Assembly (NCBI GenBank): GCA_030998225.1
Contig: JAPYXD010000308.1
Location: forward strand, 8,628,001 to 8,692,000
Direction: 5' to 3'
DNA length: 64,000 nucleotides
From: Diplolepis rosae
Taxonomy: Eukaryota; Arthropoda; Insecta; Hymenoptera; Diplolepididae
Each line of letters opens with the position of its first letter. Position 1 is the first letter of the stretch. Below, piece after piece: positions 33,102-43,316 of the stretch. A program made the position numbers and the translations under genes. Under the pieces are notes generated by a model that was given only the letters and a program-made list of their open reading frames with translations, was not told where the DNA came from and made no database searches.

Positions 33102-34894
33102 CCCTATTGAAAAACTTGACGTAAAAAATGACGTAAAAAACGACGTCAAAAACGACGTCAAGAATTGGGACAGTTTTCGACGTCGTTTTTGACTTCATTT
33201 TTGACCTAATATTTTTTTTAAATACAAACAGGACCGTAAACATTTTTACCACTTTTGCACGAACGTACTATTTATTATGACTATAACTAGAATATTAAGG
33301 AATGTTAAGGAGACTTGTGATTGCGGAAAATAAATACTTCCATACCTTTTAACTGTAAACTTATTTTATTAAATAACATTTTTTTAAAATTTATCAGAGT
33401 TTGTATAGAATTTTATGAAACTTGCAGAGTAGTGACGCAATTGAAAATCGATAGATACAATTTTTCCCTTTTTTTCTAAATCGTGAAATATAAAAGCAAT
33501 CTCATTGTGGGGGTATAGACATTTTAAATTCCTTAATAGAAGTGTGAGTTCGGTACAGCACATAAATATTCTATTTCATCATTGACATTGACATCATCAT
33601 TGTTGATGATGAAGTATGTATAAGAGTAGTATAATTTTGTGACTTTGTGAAACAAATCAGATAACCTTTAGAAAATTATTTACTCTTGTAATTAAAATAT
33701 GATTCATCCAACAGGTGCATATTGGCGAAAATATATACATGCATGTGGACATATGGGAAACAATTCGCCGTAAAAGCGACTCAAAGTTCGTAAAGGACTT
33801 AGCACATCATATTTGGGGAATAGCGGCCTTGGGAAAAAAATGTTTGGACGAAAAGAGGGCCAATAGGAATATCGATCATGAAGAGAGAATGATGAATACT
33901 TTAACGCCTTCAAAGTATCAACTGATTAAAGGTACTTTTTTTTTGTGTCTTTGAATCCCGCTTTTAGCATTTGATTAAAAATAATTTATTTAAGCAATTA
34001 CGAAAAAAAAAAATTTACATTGTATCGTTACTTCTTTAATTATGATGAAAAAGCATAATTTTTATTGAATGTGTACATTTACTTAAATATGGTAAGAGCA
34101 CCAGTAGTTGCACCCCCCCCCCCCATAATTTTCTTTAAACAATCTTAAAAAGATGTTTATCATATATTATTTCGCTTGTATAATAGTAAGTGAAACAGAG
34201 AATCCTTTTACATACCCTTGAAGAAAATTTCAATTTTCATTAATTTTAAATTATATATTTATTAGGGTGTGTGACTTTTATACCTTGCTACCTTTTTCAT
34301 GAGTTTAAAAATAATTTTCTTATAAAACGTTAGCTTTATATTTCCCCTTCATTACTGTTGCAGATTTACTTTACGAAAAGATTTCCGACGTCGGCGTTTC
34401 GGGCTATGCGCGCCAAGCTCGCATGCGAAAGGTCTGGAAATATATAAGACATAAATTATACTACGTGCGATCGAGGAAGAACAGAAATAAAGCAACCGAG
34501 CTCAGTTAACTAACCTCTCTACCTCTAACTCTGTAAGTTTCATAAAATCCCATACAAACTCATTGATAAAATAAAAAAAAATGTTATTAAATAAAATAAG
34601 TCTACAGTTAAAAGGTATGGAAGTATTTATTTTCCGCAATCACAAGTCTCCTTAACATTCCTTAATCTTCTAGTTATAGTCATAATAAATAGTACGTTCG
34701 TGCAAAAGTGGTAAAAATGTTTACGGTCCTGCTTGTATTTAAAAAAAATATTATGTCAAAAATGAAGTCAAAAACGACCTCAAAAACTGTCCCAATTCTT
34801 GACAACGTTTTTGATGTTCTTTTTGACGTCGTTTTTTACGTCATTTTTTACATAATTTTTTACGTAATTTTTTACGGCAAGTTTTTCAATAGGG
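33102..34894. mobile_element. TA-flanked element with ~340 bp inverted termini carrying BEN exons
   Basis: Begins CCCTATTGAAAAACTTG after TA (33100-33101) and ends CAAGTTTTTCAATAGGG before TA (34895-34896). The inverted termini run 33102-33427 and about 34538-34894. They include (T)GACGTAAAAAA-type short repeats, ATTGGGACAGTTTT and GTAAACATTTTTACCACTTTTGCACGAACGTACT. The inner 1.1 kb contains two BEN-domain exons and no transposase. TA targets suggest Tc1/mariner-like or related mobilisation, but the long termini are atypical. Confidence 0.8.
33715..34509 (+). CDS. BEN-domain protein, last two exons (5' part not found)
   Basis: Exon 33715-33931 follows a TCCAACAG acceptor and encodes VHIGENIYM...KFVKDLAHHIWGIAALGKK...LTPSKYQLIK. 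That is the BEN pattern of a KFxxxLAxxxW/V helix, L-x-x-K-C/S-L and an LxPxKxxxI helix. It joins in phase 1 through GTACTT and TTGCAG to exon 34364-34509, DLLYEKISD...RQARMRKVWKYIRHKL, a basic C-terminal helix, ending at TAA. BEN domains bind DNA and act in transcription and chromatin (known). Both exons are open and have valid splice sites. Upstream exons are absent from the element, so it is either a captured gene end or part of a longer transcript. Similar layout: 56339-56795. Confidence 0.75.
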
Positions 34895-34909
34895 TAGTCA
34901 TAGGAAAAT

Positions 34910-35039
34910 TCGCCTTCAGCTGAGAGAATAATTTGACGCTATCTGTAGATTCGTGTTTAGTTTTGCTCAAGACTAAGAGCCAATTTACCAATCAAATTTA
35001 TCACCTATCCCAAATGCCCTGCTAAAGCATTTGACTTAA
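34910..35039. other. Spacer before the satellite
   Basis: Unique-looking sequence between the BEN element and the first degenerate satellite units. No gene. Confidence 0.4.
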
Positions 35040-35860
35040 TTAAATTGATGCAAAGCAATGTGTGAAAATGCTCGGCACTAAATTCGGTATAAATGAATAA
35101 ATAATTGTTGATATAGAACCATGTTGTCTCTGATTGAATGAGTACAAACCAATATTGGAACGGTTAGCACTAAATTCAGTATGAAGAAATAGATAAAACG
35201 TTTGATATTGAGATTCGCTTGAATCGGTGCAAATCAATATTGGAACGGTTAGCGCTAGATTGAGATTAGATAAATGAAGAACTATTTGATATAAAATGTT
35301 CTATTCGATTGAATCAGTGCATACCAATATTGAAACGGTTAGCACTAAATTCAGTATGAAGCAATAGATGAAACGTTCGATATTGAAATGTATTATTCGC
35401 TTGAATCAGTGCAAGCCAATATTGGATCGGTTAGCGCTAGATTCAGATTGGATGAATGAAGGACTATTTGAAATAAAATGTTCTATTCGATTGAATCAGT
35501 GTAAACCAATATTAGAACGGTTGGCACTAAATCCAGTATAAACGAATAAAGAAATATTGATATTAAAATGTTTTATTCGATTGAATTAGTGCAAACCAAT
35601 TATTGGGACCGTAAGAACTAGATTCAGTATAAATAAAATAATGAAATATTGATGTTAAAATGTTTTATTCGATTGAATTAGTGCTAACCAACATTGAAAC
35701 GGTTAGCACAAAATTCAGTATAAATGAATAAAGAAATACTTGATATAAAATGTTCTATTTGATTGAACCAGTGCCATAAAGAAATATTGATATAAAAATG
35801 TTTTATTTAATTGAATCAGTTCAAACAAATTATTAGAACGGTTAGCAACACGACACTACA
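35040..35860. repeat. 91 bp satellite array, left block
   Basis: About nine degenerate units of roughly 91 bp built around GTGCAAACCAATATTG, AACGGTTAGCACTA and TGTTTTATTCGATTGAAT. Units near the left edge are the most diverged. The block breaks off within GGTTAGCA at 35860, where a GC-rich insertion begins. The consensus order is ATGTTTTATTCGATTGAA, then TTAGTGCAAACCAATATTG, AAACGGTTAGCACTAAATT, CAGTATAAATRAATAAAGA and AATATTGATATTAAA. Confidence 0.92.
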
Positions 35861-37439
35861 TACTTACAGCGACACTGAACGCAACGCACCCAACACCCGA
35901 GAGAGCGTTTCGCGGGAGGGCAGCGTCTCACCCAGAGGAATGCGTGAGGTCACGAACGGAGCAGACGCGTCCTGCAGCCCACCAACGGTAGTAGCCGAAA
36001 GGACTCTGTCAACAGCTGGGCTGTCGCCGTCAGGATGGCCGTCAAGGGAGCCCTATAAACAGGCTTTCCCTAGCGGTGGGCCTGCCGGGCGCACGCGTTG
36101 GAATGGTTTCTCCGAACCTTCAAGCGCGTGAGGACGCGGTGTGGAGCAAAAGCATCAGGGGACCTTAAACAGGTTCCTTGATGCCGTATGAATGAAAACA
36201 GTGTGAATGCGGGGGGCCTCCTAATAGGGGTATCGCCCCAAATGCGCATGCGGCAGTGACGCTATACTTCCCTCGTGCCTTCTCGTGGACACATGACAAC
36301 TACATGCACGATACCGACACCCACACATACAAGAACGAATGCACTGCTGAGTGAATGGGCTGCGGCCAGCGCCTGGTGGATATTCCCGATAGACTAGCCA
36401 AGGGAGGAGTAGTAGCCTCCCGACCAGGGTAGGACGCGATGTCAGTACCTTTCCTCTGTGGAAGTAATATGGGTAAATGTAAGTCCCTCCGGTGTTCGGC
36501 CGCGAAGGGCAAAGTTCCCGTGAAACCAAATGTTAAATTGGGAAAACCGCTCACGTTTCTACCGTCTGGAGCCAATTTCGGGGTTGAAATCATGGATGCC
36601 CGGGCACAGGAATGAAGGATTACCTGGTCAGTATTTCCTTATATTCGACGCTGCGTAGGATAAATCGCACACCGTGTAGCCTGAAGTCCGGGTCAGGTGT
36701 CGGGGCGGACCCGGCACCGCTCGGTCGATAGGGGTGACGTTAAACCTTTAGCATCATTATGGCGCGGGCCTATCCCGTAACTTTTTTACTAGCCTCATTT
36801 AATGTGCTGATAGGATCGACCATCCGATAAGCCGCTTCTCGGTTTCGGTGCACATAACTAGGGATCTATACAGGCGGGGATAGTAGCCCTACTGCGGTGG
36901 GGCTCCCATGATGGGCGAACCGTCTTAAGACTCGAATTTTCTAAAAATATGAATTCTAATGAAAATAAAGGAGATGGAGAGGTGAAGTCGCCAGATGCGC
37001 ACTCACACACTCCCCCAGGGGCTGAGGGATGGAAAGACGTCCTTCAGCTCCTGAAGGAGCAAAGTGCTAAAATGGAGAAGTTGGCCAGGGCTCTCAGTGT
37101 CATCCAGCAGGGAATGCTGAGAATTAACCCTGGCCATGTAAAGGACAGTGTAAACGAGGCCTCAGAGGTGTTGAGCGGAATGCTCAACACCCATAAATGC
37201 CTTCTAGAAAGCGGGGTGGAAATCCAGAAGAAGCTGGAATCCCACCCCGTCTCAAAAAAGATGGGTATCTTCCGGAGACTACGTTCTGCGTCCCTGGGAG
37301 ATACCCCCAAAAAGCTGACAAAGGGGGAGAAGAGGGTTGCTTCTCCCCCCCCCCCCGAGGATCGGCTTCCGAAGAAAGGGAAGGGCGGCTCATCGCCATC
37401 CTACGCTGCGGTCACCAGTGGCCAGACCCCACAAAATGT
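35861..37439 (+). mobile_element. GC-rich non-LTR-type retroelement fragment in the satellite
   Basis: A 1.58 kb GC-rich block replaces about 40 bp of one satellite unit. It begins ACACGACACTACATAC, has ~1.1 kb of leader without a long frame, then an ORF1-like gag (36949). It ends abruptly in CCCACAAAATG, where satellite sequence resumes. It therefore has a 5' region and the start of ORF1 but no RT or 3' tail. A leader plus a proline/lysine-rich gag ending near YAAVT resembles R1/TRAS-type non-LTR elements, but that assignment is tentative. Confidence 0.6.
36949..37437 (+). pseudogene. ORF1/gag-like protein, 3'-truncated
   Basis: ATG at 36949 in AAAATATGAA context gives about 163 codons before the satellite (NVLFD) takes over. 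The start is MNSNENKGDGEVKSPDAH. An amphipathic, probably coiled stretch (KEQSAKMEKLARALSVIQQ) follows at residues 35-55. The end is a basic KKLTKGEKR and a PPPPEDRLPKKGKGG tail with SYAAVTSGQ. The SYAAVT box is common in ORF1 of R1/I-group elements. The zinc knuckles normally further on are missing because of the truncation. Codon use is GC-rich, unlike every neighbour. Confidence 0.55.
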
Positions 37440-40400
37440 TTTATTCGATTGAATTAGTGCAAACCAATATTGAAACGGTTAGTACTAAATTCTGTGTAAA
37501 TGAATAAGGAAATATTGATATTAAAATGTTTAATTCGATCGAACCAGTGCAAACCAATTATTGGAACATTTAGCACTAGATTCAATACAGAAGGATTAAG
37601 GAATATTTGATATAAAATGGTTTATTTGATTAAAACAGTGCAAACCAATATTGGAACGGTTAGCACTAGATTCAGTATAAATAAAATAAGGAAATATTGA
37701 TATTAAAATGTTTTATTCGATTGAATTAGTGCAAACCAATATTGAAACGGTAAGCACAAAATTCAGTATAAATAAAATGAAAAAATGTTGATATTGAAAT
37801 GTTTTATTCGATTGAATTAGTGCAAACCAATATTGAAACGTTTAGTACTACATTCCGTATAAATGAAATAAAGAAATACTTGATATTAAAATGTTTTATT
37901 CGATAGAATCAGTGCAAACCAATTATTACAACGGTTAGCACTATATTTAGCATAAATAAAATAAAGAAATATATTAAAATGTTTTATTCGATCGAATCAG
38001 TGCAAACCGATTATTGGAACAGTTAGCACTAGATTCGATAATGAAGGATAGAGAAATATTTGATATAAAATGTTTTATTTGGTTGAATCAGTGCAAACCA
38101 ATATTGGAACGGATAGCACTAGATTCAGTATAAATAAAATAAAGAAATATTGATATTAAAATGTTTTAATCAATTGAATTAGTGAAAACCAATATTGAAA
38201 CGGTTAGCAGTAAATTCAGTATAAATAAAATAAAGAAATATTGATATTAACATGGTTTATTCAATTGAATTAGTGCAAACCAATATTGAAACGGTTAACA
38301 CTAGATTCAGTATGGATGAATAAAGAAATATAGATATTAAAATGTTTTATTCGATCGAATCAGTGCAAACCAATTATTGGAACAGTTAGCACTAGATTCG
38401 ATATAGAAGGATAGAGAAATATTTGATATAAAATGTTTTATTTGGTTGAAACAGTGCAAACCAATATTGGAACGGTTAGCACTAGATTCAGTATAAATAA
38501 AATAATGAAATATTGATGTTAATATGTTTTATTCGATTGAATTAGTGCTAACCAATATTGAAACGGTTAGCACAAAATTCAGTATAAATGAAGAAAGAAA
38601 TACTTGATATAAAATGTTCTATTTAATTGAACCAGTGCCATAAAGAAATATTGATATAAAAATGTTTTATTTAATTGAATCAGTGCAAACCAATTATTAG
38701 AACTGTTAGCACTTGATTCAGTATAAATGAAATAAAGAAATATTGATATTAAAATGATTTTTTCGGTTGAATTAGTGCAAACCAATATTGAAACGGTAAG
38801 CACAAAATTCAGTATAAATAAAATGAAAAAATGTTGATATTGAAATGTTTTATTCGATTGAATTAGTGCAAACCAATATTGAAACGTTTAGTACTACATT
38901 CCGTATAAATGAAATAAAGAAATACTTGATATTAAAATGTTTTATTCGATAGAATCAGTGCAAACCAATATTGGAACGGTTAGCACTATATTTAGCATAA
39001 ATAAAATGAAGAAATGTTGATATTAAAATGTTTTATCCGACTGAATTAGTGCAAACCAATATTGAAACGGTTAGAACTAAATTCAGTATAAATGAATAGA
39101 GAAATACTTGATATAAAATGTTCTATTTGATTGAACCAGGGCCAACCAATATTGGAACGGTTAGCACTAAATTCAGTATAAATGAATAAAGAAATACTTG
39201 ATATAAAATGTATTATTCGCTTGAATCAGTGCAAGCCAATATTGGATCGGTTAGCGCTAGATTCAGATTGGATGAATGAAGAACTATTTGAAATAAAATG
39301 TTCTATTCGATTGAATCAGTGTAAACCAATATTGGAACGGTTAGCACTAAATCCAGTATAAATGAATAGAGGAATATTGATATTAAAATGTTTTATTCGA
39401 TTGAATTAGTGCAAACCAATATTGGAACGGTTAGCACTAGATTCAGTATAAATGAATAAAGAAATATTGATATAAAATGTTTTATCCGACTGAATTTTTT
39501 GCAAAGCAATATTGAAACGTTTAGTACTAAATTCAGTATAAATGAATAGAGGAATATTGATATAAAAATGTTTTATTTAATTGAATCAGTGCAAAACCAA
39601 TTATTACAACGGTTAGCACTTGATTCGATATACAAAAAATAAAGAAATATTTGATATAAAATGTTTTATTCGATTGAATTAGTGCAAACCAATATTGAAA
39701 CGTTTAGTACTACATTCCGTATAAATGAAATAAAGAAATACTTGATATTAAAATGTTTTATTCGATAGAATCAGTGCAAACCAATTATTACAACGGTTAG
39801 CACTTGATTCGATATACAAAAAATAAAGAAATATTTGATATAAAATGTTTTATTTGATTGAATCAGTGCAAACCAATATTGGAAAGGTTAGCACCAGATT
39901 CAGCATAAATAAAATGAAGAAATGTTGATATTAAAATGTTTTATTTGACTGAATTAGTGCAAACCAATATTGAAACGGTTGGAACTAAATTCAGTATAAA
40001 TGAATAGAGTTTTACTTGATATTAATGTTCTATTTGATTGAATCAGTGCAAACCAATATTGGAACGGTTAGCACTAGATTCAGCATAAATAAAATGATGA
40101 AATATTGATAGAAAAATGTTTTATTTAATTGAATCAGTGCAAACCAATTATTACAACGGTTAGCACTTGATTCGATATAGAAAGATAAAGAAATATTTGA
40201 TATAAAATGTTTTATTTGATTGAATCAGTGCAAACCAATATTGGAACGATCAGCACTAGATTCAGTATAAATAAAATAAAGAAATATTGATATTAAAATG
40301 TTTTTTTCGATTGAATTAGTACAAACCAATATTGAAACGGTTAGCACTAAATTCAGTATAAACGAATAAAGAAATATTGATATTAAAATGTTTTATTCGA

Positions 40401-40545
40401 TCGAACCAGTGCAAACCAATTATTAGAACAGTTAGCACTAGATTGGATATAGAAGGATAAAGAAATATTTGATATGAAATTTTTTATTGGATTGAATCAG
40501 TGCAAACCAATATTGGAACGGTTAGCACTTAATTCAATTTAATTA
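37440..40545. repeat. 91 bp satellite array, right block
   Basis: Roughly 34 units of the same ~91 bp repeat. Variants include some with CAATTATTGGAAC instead of CAATATTGGAAC and some with GAATAAAG against AAATAAAG. Higher-order duplication is visible: a run of several units at 37700-37900 recurs almost unchanged at 38760-38940. The array lies between the two halves of the second hAT gene. Confidence 0.93.
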
Positions 40546-40942
40546 AATAAAAACTTGGAAAAAGTTTCAGAGACCTAAACTTGAAAATAGAGTTTTAAAG
40601 GAGTAAACTTTGTTAGGGTTGGTTTAAAGAAATTAGATAATCTTAAGTTATTTGTAAATTTTATTCGTCTGATGAGAAATACACAGTGTTGCCCTTCGAA
40701 ATTGTATAAGTTGCTTCGCTAATAATGCTGACTCACAAAATTCTGTTTTAAGAAAAGTTATTCATAAACTTGATCTGGAAATGGGACGATAGCCCAAGAT
40801 GAACTGAATTCTTCAGAAATGCTAGGTGGCCGAAATTCTTCAGAATCACTATTTATTTCTTATTCTACTTAAATTTTGATGAATATAAACCTATGCAGGA
40901 TGTAACACTAATAAGTAATATCACATGCAATTTACAGGAGCT
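40546..40942. other. Spacer ending in an intron acceptor
   Basis: No gene. It ends in CATGCAATTTACAG, the acceptor of the hAT exon starting at 40943. Confidence 0.5.
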
Positions 40943-41578
40943 GTTTCTAAGTCAACCGCTTTGCATGTTCAAGGGAAAACACGATTCAGAACCATCTTCT
41001 TTTGCATGAGAAGTGTTGCAGTAAACAGCTCTGCTCTCCGTGAACTTTGTGTAGATTCACGAACTGGAAACGTTTTAAGCACGGAAATGAAGGAGATTCT
41101 TCTAAATTCCAACTTCTGGGAAGTCCTTAAAGAATGTGTTACTTTCCTGGAACCATTCATTTTTTGGCTACATAAAGTTGAAAGTGAGGAGCCGCGAATA
41201 AGTTCCGCGTGTACGGCTTTTGCTGAAATACAAAAGCATATCCAAAACGTAGGGCCTGACTCGCGCTTCTTGGTAGAACACTATTCTAAGATTGGTCAAA
41301 TTTTAGATGAAAGATACGATTTCTGCGTAAAGCCTGTTCACTATGCTGCTAATCTTCTTGACCCATCAAAACGAGGTATTGATCTAATTGACGAGGAGCT
41401 CCTTGAAGCCCAAGAATACTTGGTGAAGTTAGCATCTTATTATTCTGAAAGTGAAGGGATCTCCATTCAAGAAGTACTGACTGATTGCAACCTGTTCCGA
41501 CTGCAAGAAGGAGTCTGGAACAGCCCTCTATCCAACTGCCTAGAAGATGTCCGTAAATATGTGACTCCCACATGGTAG
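40943..41578 (+). pseudogene. Second hAT transposase, C-terminal exon
   Basis: After TTTACAG the frame reads GAVSKSTALHVQGKTRF. It matches the phase left by the GCAG|GTAATA donor at 32912, so it continues that gene. It then has the hAT C-terminal pattern FWEVLKECVTFLEPFIFWL, YDFCVKPVHYAANLLDPSKRG. It stops at TAG (41576-41578), directly after CVTPTW-type residues where relatives have WW. The dimerisation box (SxAxERNWS) is not found downstream. The copy is therefore incomplete and inactive. Confidence 0.75.
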
Positions 41579-41808
41579 TTCCTTAAAATCTCGACTGAGG
41601 GCGCAGTTGCGCTTCAGCCTGACATTAACATTGTTTCTTATGGGATAATGTTACAAATAATTTAAAGAATTGTATTTATCAATAAAAAATACTTATGGAA
41701 CTATCACAATAAATTAACAAACATATAATTCAATTGAATTAAAAGTAGTTTGAATATGGGCGATTCCCAACACTTTTAATCCAAAGCAATACCGTTTTTG
41801 AACGTAAA
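41579..41808. other. Spacer between hAT remnant and CACTA-like element
   Basis: AT-rich; no gene and no clear right end of the hAT element (no CAACCCTA word). Confidence 0.4.
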
Positions 41809-42254
41809 CACTTAAATACGATGAAGATAATAATTTTACGAAATTATGTGAAATCGCTAAAATTATCGCTGGAATAAAGCGATCCATTTTAAGTGAAGCG
41901 ATTTGGAAAATTTTGTGAAATTATACGTTTATTCCAGTAATTTTCCCACGTTTTGTAAATGAACTGAACTTATCATGGAAAATTTACATTCGACTATGTA
42001 AAATTACTAAAAACAAAGTAAAAGGGTATAGATTATTTGTTATTCAGTAAAAAAAATACAATTTATATTGATAACTTTGTATAAATTAAATAATAATAAG
42101 CATAATATACTTTTTGAGATAAACGTTGATTGTACATCATGATTAACTTATCTGGGCTTCCTTACAAAACTTGTGTTATTCAGTTTTTTCTGTAGAGAAT
42201 TTTTGAATAATATGCGATTATCATTCGTGTCTCCAAAAATTGATAAAACATAAT
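41809..42254. repeat. Left inverted terminus of the 15.3 kb element
   Basis: Mirrors 56689-57091. Shared blocks: TTTTACGAAATTATGT, GCGATTTnnAAAATTTTGTGAAAT, AAAACAAAGTAAAAGG, AGCATAATATACTTTTT and GGCTTCCTTACAAAACTTGTG. The inner ~107 bp are a minus-strand copy of the last BEN exon. Confidence 0.85.
42148..42254 (-). pseudogene. Inverted copy of the last BEN exon
   Basis: On the minus strand, TTTCTCAG then an exon opening ATTATGTTTTATCAATT, encoding the C-terminal BEN helix (NDNRILFKNSLQKKLNN, then VRKPR) and ending TAA. It differs from the right-hand exon (56689-56795) at a few residues. No BEN exons lie upstream on this strand, so it is a terminus-borne copy and not a gene by itself. Confidence 0.75.
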
Positions 42255-43007
42255 CTGAGAAAGAAATTATTAATTAGAAAAGAATTACATTTAATACAAA
42301 AATAACAATATTGGCAACATTTAGGTAACTTACAATACACGTAAGTCTATCAATTTTTACATGTAACATATAAAATGTACAGTACGTTTCAAAAAGTACA
42401 AAGTTATTTGTGATTCGCCAATCATTTTCAATTTTGCGAGAGCTAGCAGCTTTTCTTTTATCTAAAACAGTTGTATAGTATTCTTAAGTTTTGTATAGGT
42501 AAATGACATTTTTAATGAAATACAATTCAATACCTTAATTGAATAATGTATAGGTATAGATTTTTTGTAAATTTACTGTTCAATGCGATTGGATTAAATA
42601 TCTGATTCACTTATCATAGTGTAAAGGCCGAAAATTAACAAAAGTGAAGAAACTGTGAATACGACAAGTGTGAAATGAATAGTAATAAGTGCATGAATAT
42701 TTACTACTGTTAATAAGTATTGAAGGTGAGTATTTTATTAATTATTATATGACACCCAAACTAGATCCATCTGAAGGAGTTTTTAAATGATCATTAAAGC
42801 TTCTTAGAATCTTAAAGATTATAGTAGAAAAATTAGGTACAAACATAAGATATGTGTGCGACTTTCGCTATAAGATGCATTTTCGTTTGAATATTCGGAT
42901 GTAGAGGTTACCATTGTTCGAGATTATGTATTAAAAATGTCTGCAATAATTATCAAGTAATAATATGTGAATTAAAAAATGTATGAACTTCAATATTTAT
43001 TTATTGC
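42255..43007. other. Region between left terminus and transposase
   Basis: AT-rich. On the plus strand, about 42640-42727 is a leader-like stretch ending in TTGAAG|GTGAGTATT, a good donor that could belong to a non-coding first exon of the BEN gene. No other feature can be supported. Confidence 0.3.
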
Positions 43008-43238
43008 TTAATCTGTTTCTAAATTATTAACAATCGACAAAAGGCACAATTCAGTTTCATCGCACTGAATGTTTACACATTTTACTTTTATCATATATGG
43101 CATACAGCACATTATGTTATTGGTTTCTTTCACAATATAGGAAAACTCAGAGGATGAGACATTTCCTACATTAAATAGTGTTTTATTTTGTCTGCAATTC
43201 TTTACCGATAATAACATGTTTGAATCCTCCTGTCTCAC
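43008..43238 (-). pseudogene. Possible C-terminal piece of the transposase
   Basis: A 76-codon open frame on the transposase strand, ending at TAA, with several Cys (IMCCMPYMIKVKCVNIQCDE). It directly follows the main frame after a frame change or short intron. No named domain. The link to the transposase is by position only. Confidence 0.35.
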
Positions 43239-43316
43239 TAAGTTTTACTATTAGAAAATCTAATATGATCATAAAACGTCCGCCCGTGGTCTCAATGGAA
43301 CTATTATTTCTTTTAA

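Noticed and set aside
36221..36593. Minus-strand frames in the GC-rich retroelement leader
   Set aside because: GC-rich sequence gives long chance frames; the gag-like frame is on the plus strand.
35040..40545. CRISPR-like regular repeats
   Set aside because: Units are contiguous ~91 bp satellite monomers without unique spacers, in a eukaryotic sequence.
42640..42727. Non-coding first exon of the BEN gene
   Set aside because: Only a donor-like GTGAGT supports it; no promoter or matching acceptor phase could be shown, so it is mentioned but not called.
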